Below are positions 31,907 to 39,940 of a DNA stretch of 50,782 nucleotides, in pieces. The notes below the pieces were generated by a model. The model had not been told where the DNA came from. It did not search any database and saw only the letters and a list, made by a program, of their open reading frames with translations. Source of the DNA: JAJDFU01 sp964595955. GTDB lineage: Bacteria > Bacteroidota > Bacteroidia > Chitinophagales > Saprospiraceae. Position 1 is the stretch's first letter. Every line of letters starts with the position of its first letter. Position numbers and translations under genes: made by a program. Location: NCBI GenBank assembly GCA_964595955.1, contig CAZQSF010000018.1, positions 1 through 50,782 of the forward strand, read 5' to 3'.

Positions 31907-32938
31907 ATGCGCTACCTATTTTTGATTGCTTTCCTCTGGTTTTCCGGTCAACACCAGGCCCTGGCCACTCCGACCATTTTCGACGAATTATACGGGAAGG
32001 AGGTGCTGGACATCACCCTGGTCACCGACGTCAAGCAGTTCATGGCCAATAAGAATACGGAAACCTACCAGCCGGCGCAGATCCTGTTTGACGGCCGGTC
32101 CGGTCGCGAGCACCAATGGAACATCGAGGTGCGCCCCCGCGGGCGATACCGCAGGCGCGTGTGCGATTTCCCGCCCATGAAGATCAAGTTTCCCAAAAAG
32201 GAGATCCAGGAGGCCGGCTACGCCAAACACAACGACCTGAAGCTCGTCACGCATTGCCTGAGCGATCCCCTGGGGGATGAACTGGTCCTCCGGGAACACC
32301 TGGTCTATTTACTGTATCAGGAGGTATCGCCTTATGCCTACCGTGCCCAACTGGTGCGCATCACCTACATCGACAATCAGGGTGGGCCGCCCCTGAAGCG
32401 ATACGGCATTCTCCTGGAGGACGAGGACCAGCTGGCCGAACGCTACGGCATGGATATTTGCGAGGACTGCTACGGCTTTGAGGAGGAAGATTTTGAGCGT
32501 CAGGCCAGTGCGGTCAATCAGCTTTTCCAGCAACTGATCGGCAATGCCGACTGGTCCCTCGAATTGCAGCGCAACATCAAGGTCCTGATCCGCGAGAAAG
32601 ACCAATCGGAAAACCTGCTGTTCGTTCCGTACGATTTTGACTTTTCGGAGGTGGTCAACGCCCCCTATCAGATAGAAGACCCCATGCCCTTTCCTCAGTT
32701 GACGGAAGCCGATGCAGCCATCGCCCAGCATTTCTACCGGCACCGGGTCGACCTGGAAGCACGAGTGGAGCATTACAGCCTGCTGAGTAAGAGGGCCCGC
32801 AAGCAGTGCAGCAAGCGCATCGAGCAGTTTTACCGCAAGCTGGAAAGGCAGATAGCCCCAATGCCCGAGCCCGAGTCCCTGTATTCGGGCGGCCCTTGGG
32901 GTTCGGGCTCTGTGGACAACTCTCCCTTTAGGTTTTGA
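31907..32938 (+). CDS. CotH-like secreted protein (paralogue 2)
   Basis: A 343-residue exported protein, a clear sister of the preceding gene (shared RPRGRYRRRVCDFPPMK, HNDLKLVTHC, YGILLEDEDQLAERYG, IGNADW, VPYDFDF). The putative catalytic residues are N213/D215 and D243/D245. An acidic loop with paired Cys (DICEDCYGFEEEDFE) is special to this copy, as is a Gly/Ser-rich C-terminal tail. The genes are 118 bp apart and probably co-transcribed. The duplication is old, because similarity is limited to motifs. Function is inferred only from the CotH resemblance. Confidence 0.65.
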   Translation: MRYLFLIAFLWFSGQHQALATPTIFDELYGKEVLDITLVTDVKQFMANKNTETYQPAQILFDGRSGREHQWNIEVRPRGRYRRRVCDFPPMKIKFPKKEIQEAGYAKHNDLKLVTHCLSDPLGDELVLREHLVYLLYQEVSPYAYRAQLVRITYIDNQGGPPLKRYGILLEDEDQLAERYGMDICEDCYGFEEEDFERQASAVNQLFQQLIGNADWSLELQRNIKVLIREKDQSENLLFVPYDFDFSEVVNAPYQIEDPMPFPQLTEADAAIAQHFYRHRVDLEARVEHYSLLSKRARKQCSKRIEQFYRKLERQIAPMPEPESLYSGGPWGSGSVDNSPFRF

Positions 32939-32987
32939 GGGAAGCGGTGCGCTGCCCTTACCGGATAGGGGGTGCCTCTTTCATGGC

Positions 32988-33362
32988 TCACTCGAAAAAG
33001 GCCTCGCGGATCTCGCGAACATAATCGAGGGCAGCCAGCCGGGCGAGTACTTCCCGGTAGTTCTCCTGATGCGTTTGGCCGATGCACAGTAATTCTCCCT
33101 CCCCACAGCCGATGCGCCCGGGGGAGCGCGAAAATTCAACGGTGGGATCAATGCGGCTTACCTCGGCCTTGCGCGCCTCCGGTATGCAGAACTCGTAGGA
33201 AACGGAGCGAAGGCCGTCGGGCGGCCCCTGAAGACCGTCCGCATTGATCTTACTCAGGTCGAACCGGATCTTGTCCATGGTTTTTTCCCGGGGTTCAGTG
33301 GGTGTGCAGGACAAGCAAAGGTTCAATGCCAGAAAACCCACCAGCGTCCATATTATTTGCAT
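32988..33362 (-). CDS. Small lipoprotein, unknown family
   Basis: A 124-residue putative lipoprotein. The N-terminus MQIIWTLVGFLALNLCLSC is a lipobox signal peptide with the lipid Cys in CLSC. The mature part has four Cys (FCIPEA, IGCGEGE, LLCIG), which may form disulfides or bind a metal, and an Asp/Arg-rich middle. I recognise no domain. It converges on paralogue 2 of the CotH-like pair with about 50 bp between. A TATATTTG -7 box lies just upstream. Confidence 0.65.
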   Translation of the reverse strand: MQIIWTLVGFLALNLCLSCTPTEPREKTMDKIRFDLSKINADGLQGPPDGLRSVSYEFCIPEARKAEVSRIDPTVEFSRSPGRIGCGEGELLCIGQTHQENYREVLARLAALDYVREIREAFFE

Positions 33363-33372
33363 CTTTTTCAGG

Positions 33373-33380
33373 CAAATATA
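33373..33380 (-). promoter_or_regulatory. -7 promoter box, exact TAnnTTTG
   Basis: TATATTTG on the minus strand is an exact match to the consensus, 10 nt upstream of the ATG of the small lipoprotein at 33362. The leader would be only a few nucleotides long. No -33 TTTG lies at the normal distance. Confidence 0.5.
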
Positions 33381-33571
33381 CGGTACCCTGCATGGTAGCC
33401 ATGGCTATTTTTCCAAACCGCCCGAATCGGGAGACTCCTCAGACCTAGGCTTCGAAATGCTTTAATCTACTGGTTGTATCCCCTGGTCATGCCACTACAC
33501 GCCCGGTGGCACAATCGAAAAAAGCGGGCATGGGCCGGGTCGAGATAGTGGCGCGAGCCTTTTCATTATCG

Positions 33572-33579
33572 TATTTTTG
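33572..33579 (+). promoter_or_regulatory. -7 promoter box, exact TAnnTTTG
   Basis: TATTTTTG is an exact consensus match 22 nt upstream of ATG 33602, so the Hint-domain gene probably has its own promoter here. Confidence 0.5.
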
Positions 33580-33601
33580 GGCTTGCCAAAACCCCTGACC
33601 G

Positions 33602-34804
33602 ATGACGGTATCCCACTTTTTGATCTTCGCCTGTTTTCTCCTTCCTGCAAGCCTTCAGGCCCAAAGCTGGGCGGACCTGTATCCCAGCCTGGGGCGAACG
33701 CCCGAGTTGGGCCCGGACGTGCAGCGCGAATTCGATCGCGCCAAGCACTTGCTGGAAACCCGCGACTTCGATGCCCTTCCGCCGGAGGATAAAGAACGGG
33801 TAGCCCGCTGGGAGGTATTTGCCAGCATTTACGACATCGAAGGGGAAGGCTGCAGCTGGTATTGCGCAGGCGGCCCCCGGGCGGTGCGCGCTTCTTCCGA
33901 ATTGCCGCCGCAGGGTCAGCATACCTACCGGGCCCAAAACGCCCACGACCTGAGCCTTCGTTCGGCCTGGGTAGAAGGTGTGGACGGCCAGGGCACGGGC
34001 GAATATCTGGAATACGTCTTCGAACCCGAAAGCCCACGCATCACCCACATCAAAGTATTCAACGGCTACGTAAAAAGCGAGAACGCCTGGAAAGCCAACA
34101 GCCGGGTCAAACGGCTGGATGTATACGTCAACGGAGCACCGTTCGCCCGCCTCCACCTGCAAGACACCCGGGCCGAACAGACCTTTGCCCTCCCGGCACC
34201 GCTGGGCCGGCGGGCAGATGGCCAGGAGCTACGGCTTCGCTTTGAGATCGCTGCCGTATATCCCGGCGACCGCTACGAAGACACCGCCCTCACCGAGATC
34301 TTCTTCGACGGCCTGGATGTACACTGCCTGGCCGAGGGTACGCCCATTCGCTTGGCCGACGGCCGCGACAAGCCCATCGAATTTCTGGAACCGGGCGATT
34401 CGCTGCGCTGCTTTGAGCGCTTCGGAGAAGAAGGGGTTGCCGTCAGGCTGGCAAAACTGGAGGCCTATGCGCACGAGGCCGTGCAAACCCTTACCTTTTC
34501 CGACGGGCGCACCCTTTCGGCCACGCCCGCTCACCCTTTCCTGCTGTCCGACGGCAGCTGGGTGAGTGCGGATCCGGACCAATCCCGGGCATTCGGCTAT
34601 CCGGTACAACGGGCTTACCGGAGGGGCGACACCTTTGCTGCACGTGATGCCGAAGGAAGGCCCACGGCCGTAAAACTGGTGGACATAGCCACCGAATCCC
34701 TCAGAAAAACCTTCTTTATGCTGCATCTCGACAGCAAAACCGCCCGGCTTATCCTGGCCAACGGCATCCTCAGCGGAACCGGGCACTACAGCCCGGCCGA
34801 GTAA
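33602..34804 (+). CDS. Secreted glycan-binding-like and Hint-domain protein
   Basis: A 400-residue exported protein. After a signal peptide (to about residue 20) and a helical stretch, residues about 84-237 resemble the NADase-type glycan-binding/discoidin-like fold (RASSELPPQGQHTYRAQNAHDLSLRSAWVEG, then FNGYVKSENAWKANSRVKRLDVYVNG). From C242 a Hint (hedgehog/intein) domain follows: CLAEGTPIRLADG, FLEPGDSL, the block B motif SATPAH (T308, H311), ending LILANGILSGTGHYSPAE. Hint domains cleave or splice at their first Cys. The usual C-terminal His-Asn dyad is absent, so N-side thiolysis as in hedgehog is likelier than splicing. The partner or cargo is unknown. Confidence 0.75.
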   Translation: MTVSHFLIFACFLLPASLQAQSWADLYPSLGRTPELGPDVQREFDRAKHLLETRDFDALPPEDKERVARWEVFASIYDIEGEGCSWYCAGGPRAVRASSELPPQGQHTYRAQNAHDLSLRSAWVEGVDGQGTGEYLEYVFEPESPRITHIKVFNGYVKSENAWKANSRVKRLDVYVNGAPFARLHLQDTRAEQTFALPAPLGRRADGQELRLRFEIAAVYPGDRYEDTALTEIFFDGLDVHCLAEGTPIRLADGRDKPIEFLEPGDSLRCFERFGEEGVAVRLAKLEAYAHEAVQTLTFSDGRTLSATPAHPFLLSDGSWVSADPDQSRAFGYPVQRAYRRGDTFAARDAEGRPTAVKLVDIATESLRKTFFMLHLDSKTARLILANGILSGTGHYSPAE

Positions 34805-34898
34805 ATCCAGAAATCCGATTCATTCGTAGAATAAGCTGGGAGGCTCCTTGATGAAAAGACCATATTAGGAGTGTAACATTCATCAAACGCATTGCAAC

Positions 34899-35273
34899 AT
34901 GGAAGAACAACCCACATCCAAGCACAGGCTTTCCGAACAGGATGAGCGCATGTATGCCACACTCGCTCACCTGGGCGGTTTCGCTGGCCTGGTGCTCCCC
35001 GCACTGGGAAGCGTCCTCGCCCCGCTCGTGATCTGGCTCACCCAAAAGGACAAGTCCGATTTTGTAGATTATCACGGCAAAGAGGCGGTCAATTTTCAGC
35101 TCACCGTGATGATCGCCTACATCATTTCGGGAATCCTTTGCCTGCTCATTATCGGTTTCGTACTGCTGGGCATCGTTTTTTTGCTGAACGTGATCTTCAT
35201 GATCCTGGGAGCGGTAGAAGCGAACAAGGGGGAATTTTACAAGTATCCCTTTTCGATTTCCTTTATCAAATAG
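34899..35273 (+). CDS. DUF4870 small membrane protein
   Basis: A 124-residue integral membrane protein of the DUF4870 type. A charged N-terminus (EEQPTSKHRLSEQDERMYATLAHLGGFAG) leads into three hydrophobic helices, with DFVDYHGKEAVNFQLTV between helices 1 and 2. That H-G-K-E-A-V-N-F motif is the family hallmark. Such proteins are common in Bacteroidota and have no defined role. It ends 28 bp before a strong terminator, which closes this transcript and separates it from the palindrome-controlled promoter downstream. Confidence 0.85.
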   Translation: MEEQPTSKHRLSEQDERMYATLAHLGGFAGLVLPALGSVLAPLVIWLTQKDKSDFVDYHGKEAVNFQLTVMIAYIISGILCLLIIGFVLLGIVFLLNVIFMILGAVEANKGEFYKYPFSISFIK

Positions 35274-35301
35274 TTGACGAAAGGCAGACCGGTTTTTCGG
35301 T

Positions 35302-35339
35302 GAACGGGTGGCTTTCTGGGACCGGAAAGCCACCCGTTC
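35302..35339. terminator. Strong hairpin terminator
   Basis: A perfect 15-bp stem (GAACGGGTGGCTTTC and its complement) with an 8-nt loop follows the DUF4870 gene. It insulates that gene from the operator and promoter starting at 35345. Confidence 0.75.
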
Positions 35340-35344
35340 GCATT

Positions 35345-35391
35345 TGTAGATAAAATTCTACATTCGAATTAGGAATTGAAGAATACCTTGC
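35345..35391 (+). promoter_or_regulatory. Palindromic operator and promoter, site 1
   Basis: The 18-bp palindrome TGTAGATAAAATTCTACA (35345-35362) is followed 21 bp later by a -7-like box TACCTTGC (35384-35391). Sites 2 and 3 (39941, 44046) have the same palindrome, TGTAG-N8-CTACA, and the same 21-bp distance. The centre would be near -42, as for class II activators. The downstream genes are the lipoprotein/DUF308 run. Confidence 0.65.
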
Positions 35392-35429
35392 CTATGTTCT
35401 TTGAATCAAACTCCCGAGCGCGGGCATCC

Positions 35430-35459
35430 TTTGGTTTCAACCTTTACGGCTTATCTTTA
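35430..35459 (+). promoter_or_regulatory. Second promoter of the lipoprotein run
   Basis: TTTG at 35430-35433 and TATCTTTA at 35452-35459 are 18 bp apart, close to the Bacteroidota -33/-7 layout, and give a leader of about 33 nt to ATG 35497. This would be a basal promoter beside the operator-controlled one. Confidence 0.5.
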
Positions 35460-35496
35460 GCGTGTCATTTCAAAAAACATCTAAACCAAAGCGTTC

Positions 35497-36132
35497 ATGA
35501 TCCGAATTCCTTTCGCCTTAGTTTTGGTCTTTCTCCTATTCACATCCTGCGGTCCTACGGTCAGGGTCACCGGCTCCTGGATGAACGAGCCTGCCCTGCG
35601 AGGAGAAAGCTATCAAAAGATCTTTCTGGCCGTGCTCTCCCCCCGCATCGAGTCCCGGGTGGTGGTAGAAGGAGATATCGAAAATGCCTTTCAGGAGAAA
35701 GGGGTTGAGGTCATCAAGAGCAGCGAGACCTTTCCCCCCAAATACAAACCCGCCAACGAAGCCGAACAGAAAGAAGCCGTGGAGAAGATCAGGGCGTTGG
35801 GGGCCGATGCCATCATGACGGTAGCCCTGAAGGACACAAAATCCGAAACCTACTACGTACCGGGAACCACCTCGTACATGCCCACGGCCTATCCCTACTA
35901 CGGGAGCTACTGGGGCTACTACGGCTACACCTATCAGCGGGTATACGAACCCGGCTACTACGGCGTCGACAATACCTATTACCTGGAAGCCAACCTGTTC
36001 GACATCGACTCCGGCGAACTGTTGTGGTCGGCTCAATCGGAGGCTTACAACCCCAGCAACCTGAAGAGCTTCAGCCGGGAATACACCAAAACCCTCCGGA
36101 AAGAAATGCAAGATAAGGGGCTGATCAACTAA
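35497..36132 (+). CDS. DUF4136-like lipoprotein
   Basis: A 211-residue lipoprotein: MIRIPFALVLVFLLFTSC is a lipobox signal with Cys 18. The mature part fits the DUF4136-like pattern: SWMNEPALRGESYQKIFLAVLSPRIESRVVVEGDIENAF near the start, then a helix rich in Glu/Lys, then RALGADAIMTVALKD. A Tyr/Gly-rich insert (YPYYGSYWGYYGYTYQRVY) and a closing strand LEANLFDIDSGELLWSAQSEAYNP complete it. The role is unknown; related proteins are envelope stress or surface lipoproteins. It is first in a run with the VOC lipoprotein 39 bp downstream and is under the site 1 promoter. Confidence 0.75.
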   Translation: MIRIPFALVLVFLLFTSCGPTVRVTGSWMNEPALRGESYQKIFLAVLSPRIESRVVVEGDIENAFQEKGVEVIKSSETFPPKYKPANEAEQKEAVEKIRALGADAIMTVALKDTKSETYYVPGTTSYMPTAYPYYGSYWGYYGYTYQRVYEPGYYGVDNTYYLEANLFDIDSGELLWSAQSEAYNPSNLKSFSREYTKTLRKEMQDKGLIN

Positions 36133-36171
36133 GCCTTCCCTTTTTCTTATTTAACCTCAAACCTAATACTC

Positions 36172-37047
36172 GTGAATTATTCCTTTTCAATTTTGCGCCT
36201 GGCAGGCTTTCTGGGCATGCCGGCCCTGCTGTGGCTTCTCACCGGCTGTGCCGGGATCACGAGCCTGCCGGCAGTGACCAACCCACCCACCAACAACCAC
36301 AATCAGGGCCAAGTGGTGTGGCGCGACCTGGCCACGCCGGATGTAGCGCGAGCGAAAGCCTTTTACGGCCAGGTATTCGGCTGGACCTTCGAAGACAAAG
36401 GCAAGGGCAAAGACCTGTACTCCGTGATCATGCACAACGGAAAAGCCATTGGGGGTATCGTTCCCATGGCCAATGTGGAAAACCAGCGGGGAGAATGGAT
36501 CTGCTCCTTTTCTTCGCCCTCGGTAGCCACTGACGCAGCCAAGATCGCCACCAAAGGCGGAAAAATACTGGGTGAGCCCATGGCGTTGAACGGGCGCGGC
36601 ATGCAAGCCGTAGTTACGGATCCGCAGGGTGCTGTATTCGGCCTTCTGAGATCCGAAAGCGGCGACCCCGCTCTGGGTACGCCCGCTGCCGAAGGAGGCT
36701 GGCTGTACACCGAACTGTGGGCAAAAGATGCCGAAGCTGCCAAGCAGTTCTACACCGAGACCTTTGGTTACATCACCAAGATGGAAATGCGCACCGAGGT
36801 ACCCTACTGGGGCTTTTTCCATGAGGATACCTACTGCGCCGGACTGATCCAGAACCCGATGGAGAATACCCGCTCGCACTGGGTGCCCTACATCAAAGTA
36901 AGCGACCCCGAAATGATGACGCGCAAGGCCGAACAGGCTGGTGCCAAGGTTTTGCTCGCCCCCACCGAAAAGGTGCGCAAAGGCTCGGTAGCGTTTCTGC
37001 TGGACCCTACCGGCGCGCCCTTCGTCATTCAGCAATATCCTTTTTAA
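36172..37047 (+). CDS. Lipoprotein with two VOC (glyoxalase-like) domains
   Basis: A 291-residue exported lipoprotein. The N-terminus has a lipobox (LLTGCAG, Cys near 26), then a Asn/Pro linker, then two VOC units: residues about 44-165 (VVWRDLATPDVARAKAFYGQVFGWTFED) and 175-290 (GGWLYTELWAKDAEAAKQFYTETFGYITKMEM). Such duplicated VOC proteins usually bind a metal and act in the cytoplasm, for example in glyoxal detoxification or antibiotic binding; a lipid-anchored envelope form is less common. The start codon is GTG at 36172. It follows the DUF4136-like gene closely and is probably in one operon with it. Confidence 0.78.
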   Translation: MNYSFSILRLAGFLGMPALLWLLTGCAGITSLPAVTNPPTNNHNQGQVVWRDLATPDVARAKAFYGQVFGWTFEDKGKGKDLYSVIMHNGKAIGGIVPMANVENQRGEWICSFSSPSVATDAAKIATKGGKILGEPMALNGRGMQAVVTDPQGAVFGLLRSESGDPALGTPAAEGGWLYTELWAKDAEAAKQFYTETFGYITKMEMRTEVPYWGFFHEDTYCAGLIQNPMENTRSHWVPYIKVSDPEMMTRKAEQAGAKVLLAPTEKVRKGSVAFLLDPTGAPFVIQQYPF

Positions 37048-37074
37048 CTCCAAAGCACTAAAAAATCCATAATC

Positions 37075-37281
37075 ATGACTGACCAAAAAACAAAACCCAA
37101 TCGTTTGCGCAGCCTGGTTCTTTTCGTCTTTGCCCTGTGCTTTGCGGCCAGCCTTTCGAATTGCGCCGGCTTGCATCCTTCCGCAAACATGGGCCTCAAC
37201 ATGCACTTTGGCCCCCATGGCCCAAGTATAGATCCTTATGTTAACGTAGGTCTTTCTTCGGGCGGCGGCTGCTGCTGGTAA
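37075..37281 (+). CDS. Small lipoprotein with Gly/Cys-rich tail
   Basis: A 68-residue lipoprotein. Basic residues and a hydrophobic stretch (RSLVLFVFALCFAASLSNC) end in a lipobox Cys. The mature part is about 35 residues, with His-rich patches (MHFGPHG) and a final GGGCCW. The two adjacent Cys next to Trp at the C-terminus could bind a metal or form a disulfide. No family is recognised. It lies 27 bp after the VOC lipoprotein and just before the DUF308 genes. Confidence 0.65.
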   Translation: MTDQKTKPNRLRSLVLFVFALCFAASLSNCAGLHPSANMGLNMHFGPHGPSIDPYVNVGLSSGGGCCW

Positions 37282-37346
37282 TAATGGCACCGGAAAAGCC
37301 TCTTGCCTTTTTTGCGCGGGGGGCTTATTCCGCAAATGCTACCCCT

Positions 37347-37952
37347 ATGCCCAACCAGGACAACCCGATTTTTCACACTGCCCGGCGATGGTGGATCTTC
37401 TTTTTATTTGGAGGGGTATTCGTTTTCGGCGGGTTGTGGGTGTTCATGCACTCCGGCGAGGCTCTCTTTCGGATCGACGAGCTGCTTCGCTACATCATAC
37501 TGACCTTGGGAATCGGACAACTCATCCTTTCGGTCTTATTTCCCAAAAACAAGGTGGAAAGCTGGTGGCATCGTATTCTCGGGGTTCTGGAGGTAGGCCT
37601 GGGGGTATATTTGATTCTGATGCCCGGACGATCCGTATTTTTCGTCGCTATCCTCATCAGTTTTTGGCTGTTCGTGCGCGGCCTGTTCCTGATCGGCTAT
37701 GCGTTCCGGTTTCGGCAGGTGCATTTCGGGCCCTGGTTTCTGACCCTGATCGGAGGACTCATCATCATATTGATGACCTACTTCACTGTGCAAAACCCCT
37801 GGGAAGAAACGGTTACCCGGCTGTTTTGGGTAGCGCTCAACATGTTGTTGGCCGGCCTTTTCCACATGATGTTGGGATTGAAGCTCCGGGCCCTCAACAA
37901 GCGTCGAAAACAGGAAGAGCGCCAAAGCAAGCCCGTGACAGGAGCCGGATAG
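37347..37952 (+). CDS. DUF308/HdeD-like membrane protein (1)
   Basis: A 201-residue inner-membrane protein with six hydrophobic helices, in the style of HdeD/DUF308: paired helices with short loops, for example WWIFFLFGGVFVFGGLWVFM, ILGVLEVGLGVYLILMPGRS and LTLIGGLIIILMTYFTV. HdeD in E. coli is linked to acid resistance at high cell density. The start at MPNQDNPIFHTARRWW (37347) is used; the frame extends 21 residues upstream without a membrane signal. Its sister gene follows at 38044. Both are probably co-transcribed with the lipoproteins. Confidence 0.75.
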   Translation: MPNQDNPIFHTARRWWIFFLFGGVFVFGGLWVFMHSGEALFRIDELLRYIILTLGIGQLILSVLFPKNKVESWWHRILGVLEVGLGVYLILMPGRSVFFVAILISFWLFVRGLFLIGYAFRFRQVHFGPWFLTLIGGLIIILMTYFTVQNPWEETVTRLFWVALNMLLAGLFHMMLGLKLRALNKRRKQEERQSKPVTGAG

Positions 37953-38043
37953 CCCTCCGATTCGCCCATCAAAATTCCCGGATTGCCAAACAGTTATACG
38001 ACCTGAATCCTTTTCGTTATCCATTTATCTAAAACCAGACCAC

Positions 38044-38613
38044 ATGGCTTTCAGAATCTTTAAAAATTGGTGGCTTTTGGGCTTGAAAGGGCTCATGCTC
38101 TTTGCCCTCGGCCTCTTTGCCGTTTTCAACCCCAGTACGGCAACCGGTGTATTGGCAACCTATCTCGGTATCGCGGGCATCTTGGCCGGGACAGCTGAGA
38201 TCGCAATGGCGTTCAGCAACCGGGACCGCGAAGACTGGGGTTCCTACCTGGGGGAAGGCGTCCTGGACCTTCTCATCGGTCTCCTTTTCCTGGTTCGGCC
38301 CGAGATCGCCAATATCATTCCCATTGTGCTGGGTATCTGGATCCTGTTTTCCGGCGCGTCCCTGCTCATGCGCGGCCTGCGTGGCCGGGTGGAGGGCAAC
38401 TACCTCATCCCCAGCCTGCTCATCCTGGTCCTGGGTTTCCTCTTAGTTACGAATCCCTTTGGCGCATACGTTTCTCTCATGGTATTCCTGGGTGTTGCTT
38501 TGATCGCAATTGGCCTTGCCCTTATGTTTGTGAGCTGGAAATTGCGCGGACTGGGAAAGAAAGTCGAGCAATCGACGGAACAACTAGCAGCCCGCCTTCA
38601 GGAAAGAAGATAA
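38044..38613 (+). CDS. DUF308/HdeD family membrane protein (2)
   Basis: A 189-residue HdeD-type membrane protein with six transmembrane helices, such as WWLLGLKGLMLFALGLFAVF, YLGIAGILAGTAEIAMAF and LLIGLLFLVRPEIANIIPIVLGIWILF. It is a clearer DUF308 match than the preceding gene. A short cytoplasmic tail, VEQSTEQLAARLQERR, is charged. The role is probably envelope stress adaptation, inferred from the family. It is the last gene of the run that begins at 35497. Confidence 0.82.
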   Translation: MAFRIFKNWWLLGLKGLMLFALGLFAVFNPSTATGVLATYLGIAGILAGTAEIAMAFSNRDREDWGSYLGEGVLDLLIGLLFLVRPEIANIIPIVLGIWILFSGASLLMRGLRGRVEGNYLIPSLLILVLGFLLVTNPFGAYVSLMVFLGVALIAIGLALMFVSWKLRGLGKKVEQSTEQLAARLQERR

Positions 38614-38736
38614 CCAAGACCGGTTCGATCGGGAATCCGGCGGGCAGCAGAGGTTCATGACCCGGTTTTTGCAATGGAAGGAATTCCCTCCTGCTTCGGT
38701 ATGCCTCCTCCCGGAACAGGAACTGAGGGAAAGAGC

Positions 38737-38777
38737 GTGCCGGATGGGCTAGTGCGGAAGAAAAAACCGTCCGGCAC
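38737..38777. terminator. Hairpin in the gap before the DUF481 gene
   Basis: An 11-bp stem (GTGCCGGATGG / CCGTCCGGCAC, one G-T pair) encloses a 19-nt A-rich loop in the 280-bp gap 38614-38893. It may end the lipoprotein/DUF308 transcript. I see no gene in the gap; a TACCTTGC box at 38812 could serve the next gene. Confidence 0.4.
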
Positions 38778-38893
38778 ACAAGCCAAAAGGGCTGAAATTA
38801 TTACCTTGCCGCCCACGTATTTAGGCCAGGCTGCCAGGGTATCCGAAAACCCTTTGAAGCCCATCCCGTGGCCAAACAAACCGCATTAGTTAC

Positions 38894-39919
38894 ATGCTTT
38901 CTTTTTTTAATGCCTGGGTACGATTCTGCACCGGGCTTCTCCTTGTTTCGACTTCTTTGTTCGGCCAGCAGGATTCCATCATCTTCGTCAACGACAACTA
39001 CATGATCGGCGAGGTCAAGAACATGGAACGCGGCGTGCTGGTGGTGAAAACCGATTACAGCGACAGCGACTTCAAGATCGAATGGGAAGGCGTAAAGGAG
39101 ATCTACACGGAAAGCTTTTTCCTCATCACCCTCACCGACGGCAGCCGCTACAACGGCACACTGTCTTCCACGGCACCCGGGGAGGCGGACCTGCTGGTCA
39201 ACTCCGGAGATACCGTCCGCACCGATCTGGACGACATCGTGTACCTTAAATCTGTAGATGAGAAACCCCTGAGCCGGTTGTACGCCAACATCTCCGTCGG
39301 ATTCAGCTACGCTAAAGCCCGCAATTTCCGGCAGTTCAGCGTACGCGCGAATGCCGGCTACATCGCCAACCGCTGGCTGGCGGACGGCTATTTCAGCTCC
39401 GTGAATTCCTCGCAAGATGATGCCGAGACCATCGACCGCACCGAGGGCGGATTCTCCTTCCAGTTCTTTTTGCCCAAAGACTGGTACCTGGTTGCCTCCA
39501 CCACCTACCTGTCCAATACCGAGCAAAAGCTGGCCTTGCGTACGCTCGGCAAATTCGGGGTCGGAAAATACCTCATTCATACCAACAAGGTCTATTGGGG
39601 GACCGGCCTGGGTCTGAGCTACAACAACGAGCGCTTTTCCAACGAAAATCCCGATCGCAACTCCATGGAGGGCTACTTCGGTTCTCAGCTCAACCTCTTC
39701 GATCTGGGGGATGTCAGCCTGGTGACCACCCTGGTCGCCTACCCCAGCTTCACGGAGGGCGGCCGCTGGCGGGTGGATTACAATTTTGACGGCAAGTACG
39801 ACCTGCCTCTCGACTTTTTCATCTCCCTGGGCTTCTCGCTCAATTTCGACAATCGCCCGGTGGAGGGCGCGGCGCGTACGGACTACGTCTTTCAGACCAC
39901 CTTCGGATGGGAGTGGTGA
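38894..39919 (+). CDS. DUF481 family outer-membrane barrel protein
   Basis: A 341-residue secreted protein. A signal peptide ending LFGQ is followed by a small strand-rich N-terminal domain (FVNDNYMIGEVKNMERGVLVVKTDYSDSDFKIEWEGV), then a DUF481 barrel of about 200 residues with the pattern FSYAKARNFRQFSVRANAGYI ... WYLVASTTYLSNTEQKLALRTLGKFGVGKYLI, ending in VFQTTFGWEW. The aromatic end fits an outer-membrane barrel insertion signal. The role is unknown. Its stop is about 20 bp before operator site 2, so the two-component operon has its own promoter. Confidence 0.82.
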   Translation: MLSFFNAWVRFCTGLLLVSTSLFGQQDSIIFVNDNYMIGEVKNMERGVLVVKTDYSDSDFKIEWEGVKEIYTESFFLITLTDGSRYNGTLSSTAPGEADLLVNSGDTVRTDLDDIVYLKSVDEKPLSRLYANISVGFSYAKARNFRQFSVRANAGYIANRWLADGYFSSVNSSQDDAETIDRTEGGFSFQFFLPKDWYLVASTTYLSNTEQKLALRTLGKFGVGKYLIHTNKVYWGTGLGLSYNNERFSNENPDRNSMEGYFGSQLNLFDLGDVSLVTTLVAYPSFTEGGRWRVDYNFDGKYDLPLDFFISLGFSLNFDNRPVEGAARTDYVFQTTFGWEW

Positions 39920-39940
39920 GCTCCTCTTCTGAGCTGCTGT

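Noticed and set aside
35376..35708. Short frame after operator site 1
   Set aside because: It overlaps the lipoprotein start in another frame and turns Arg/Pro-rich, typical of a shadow.
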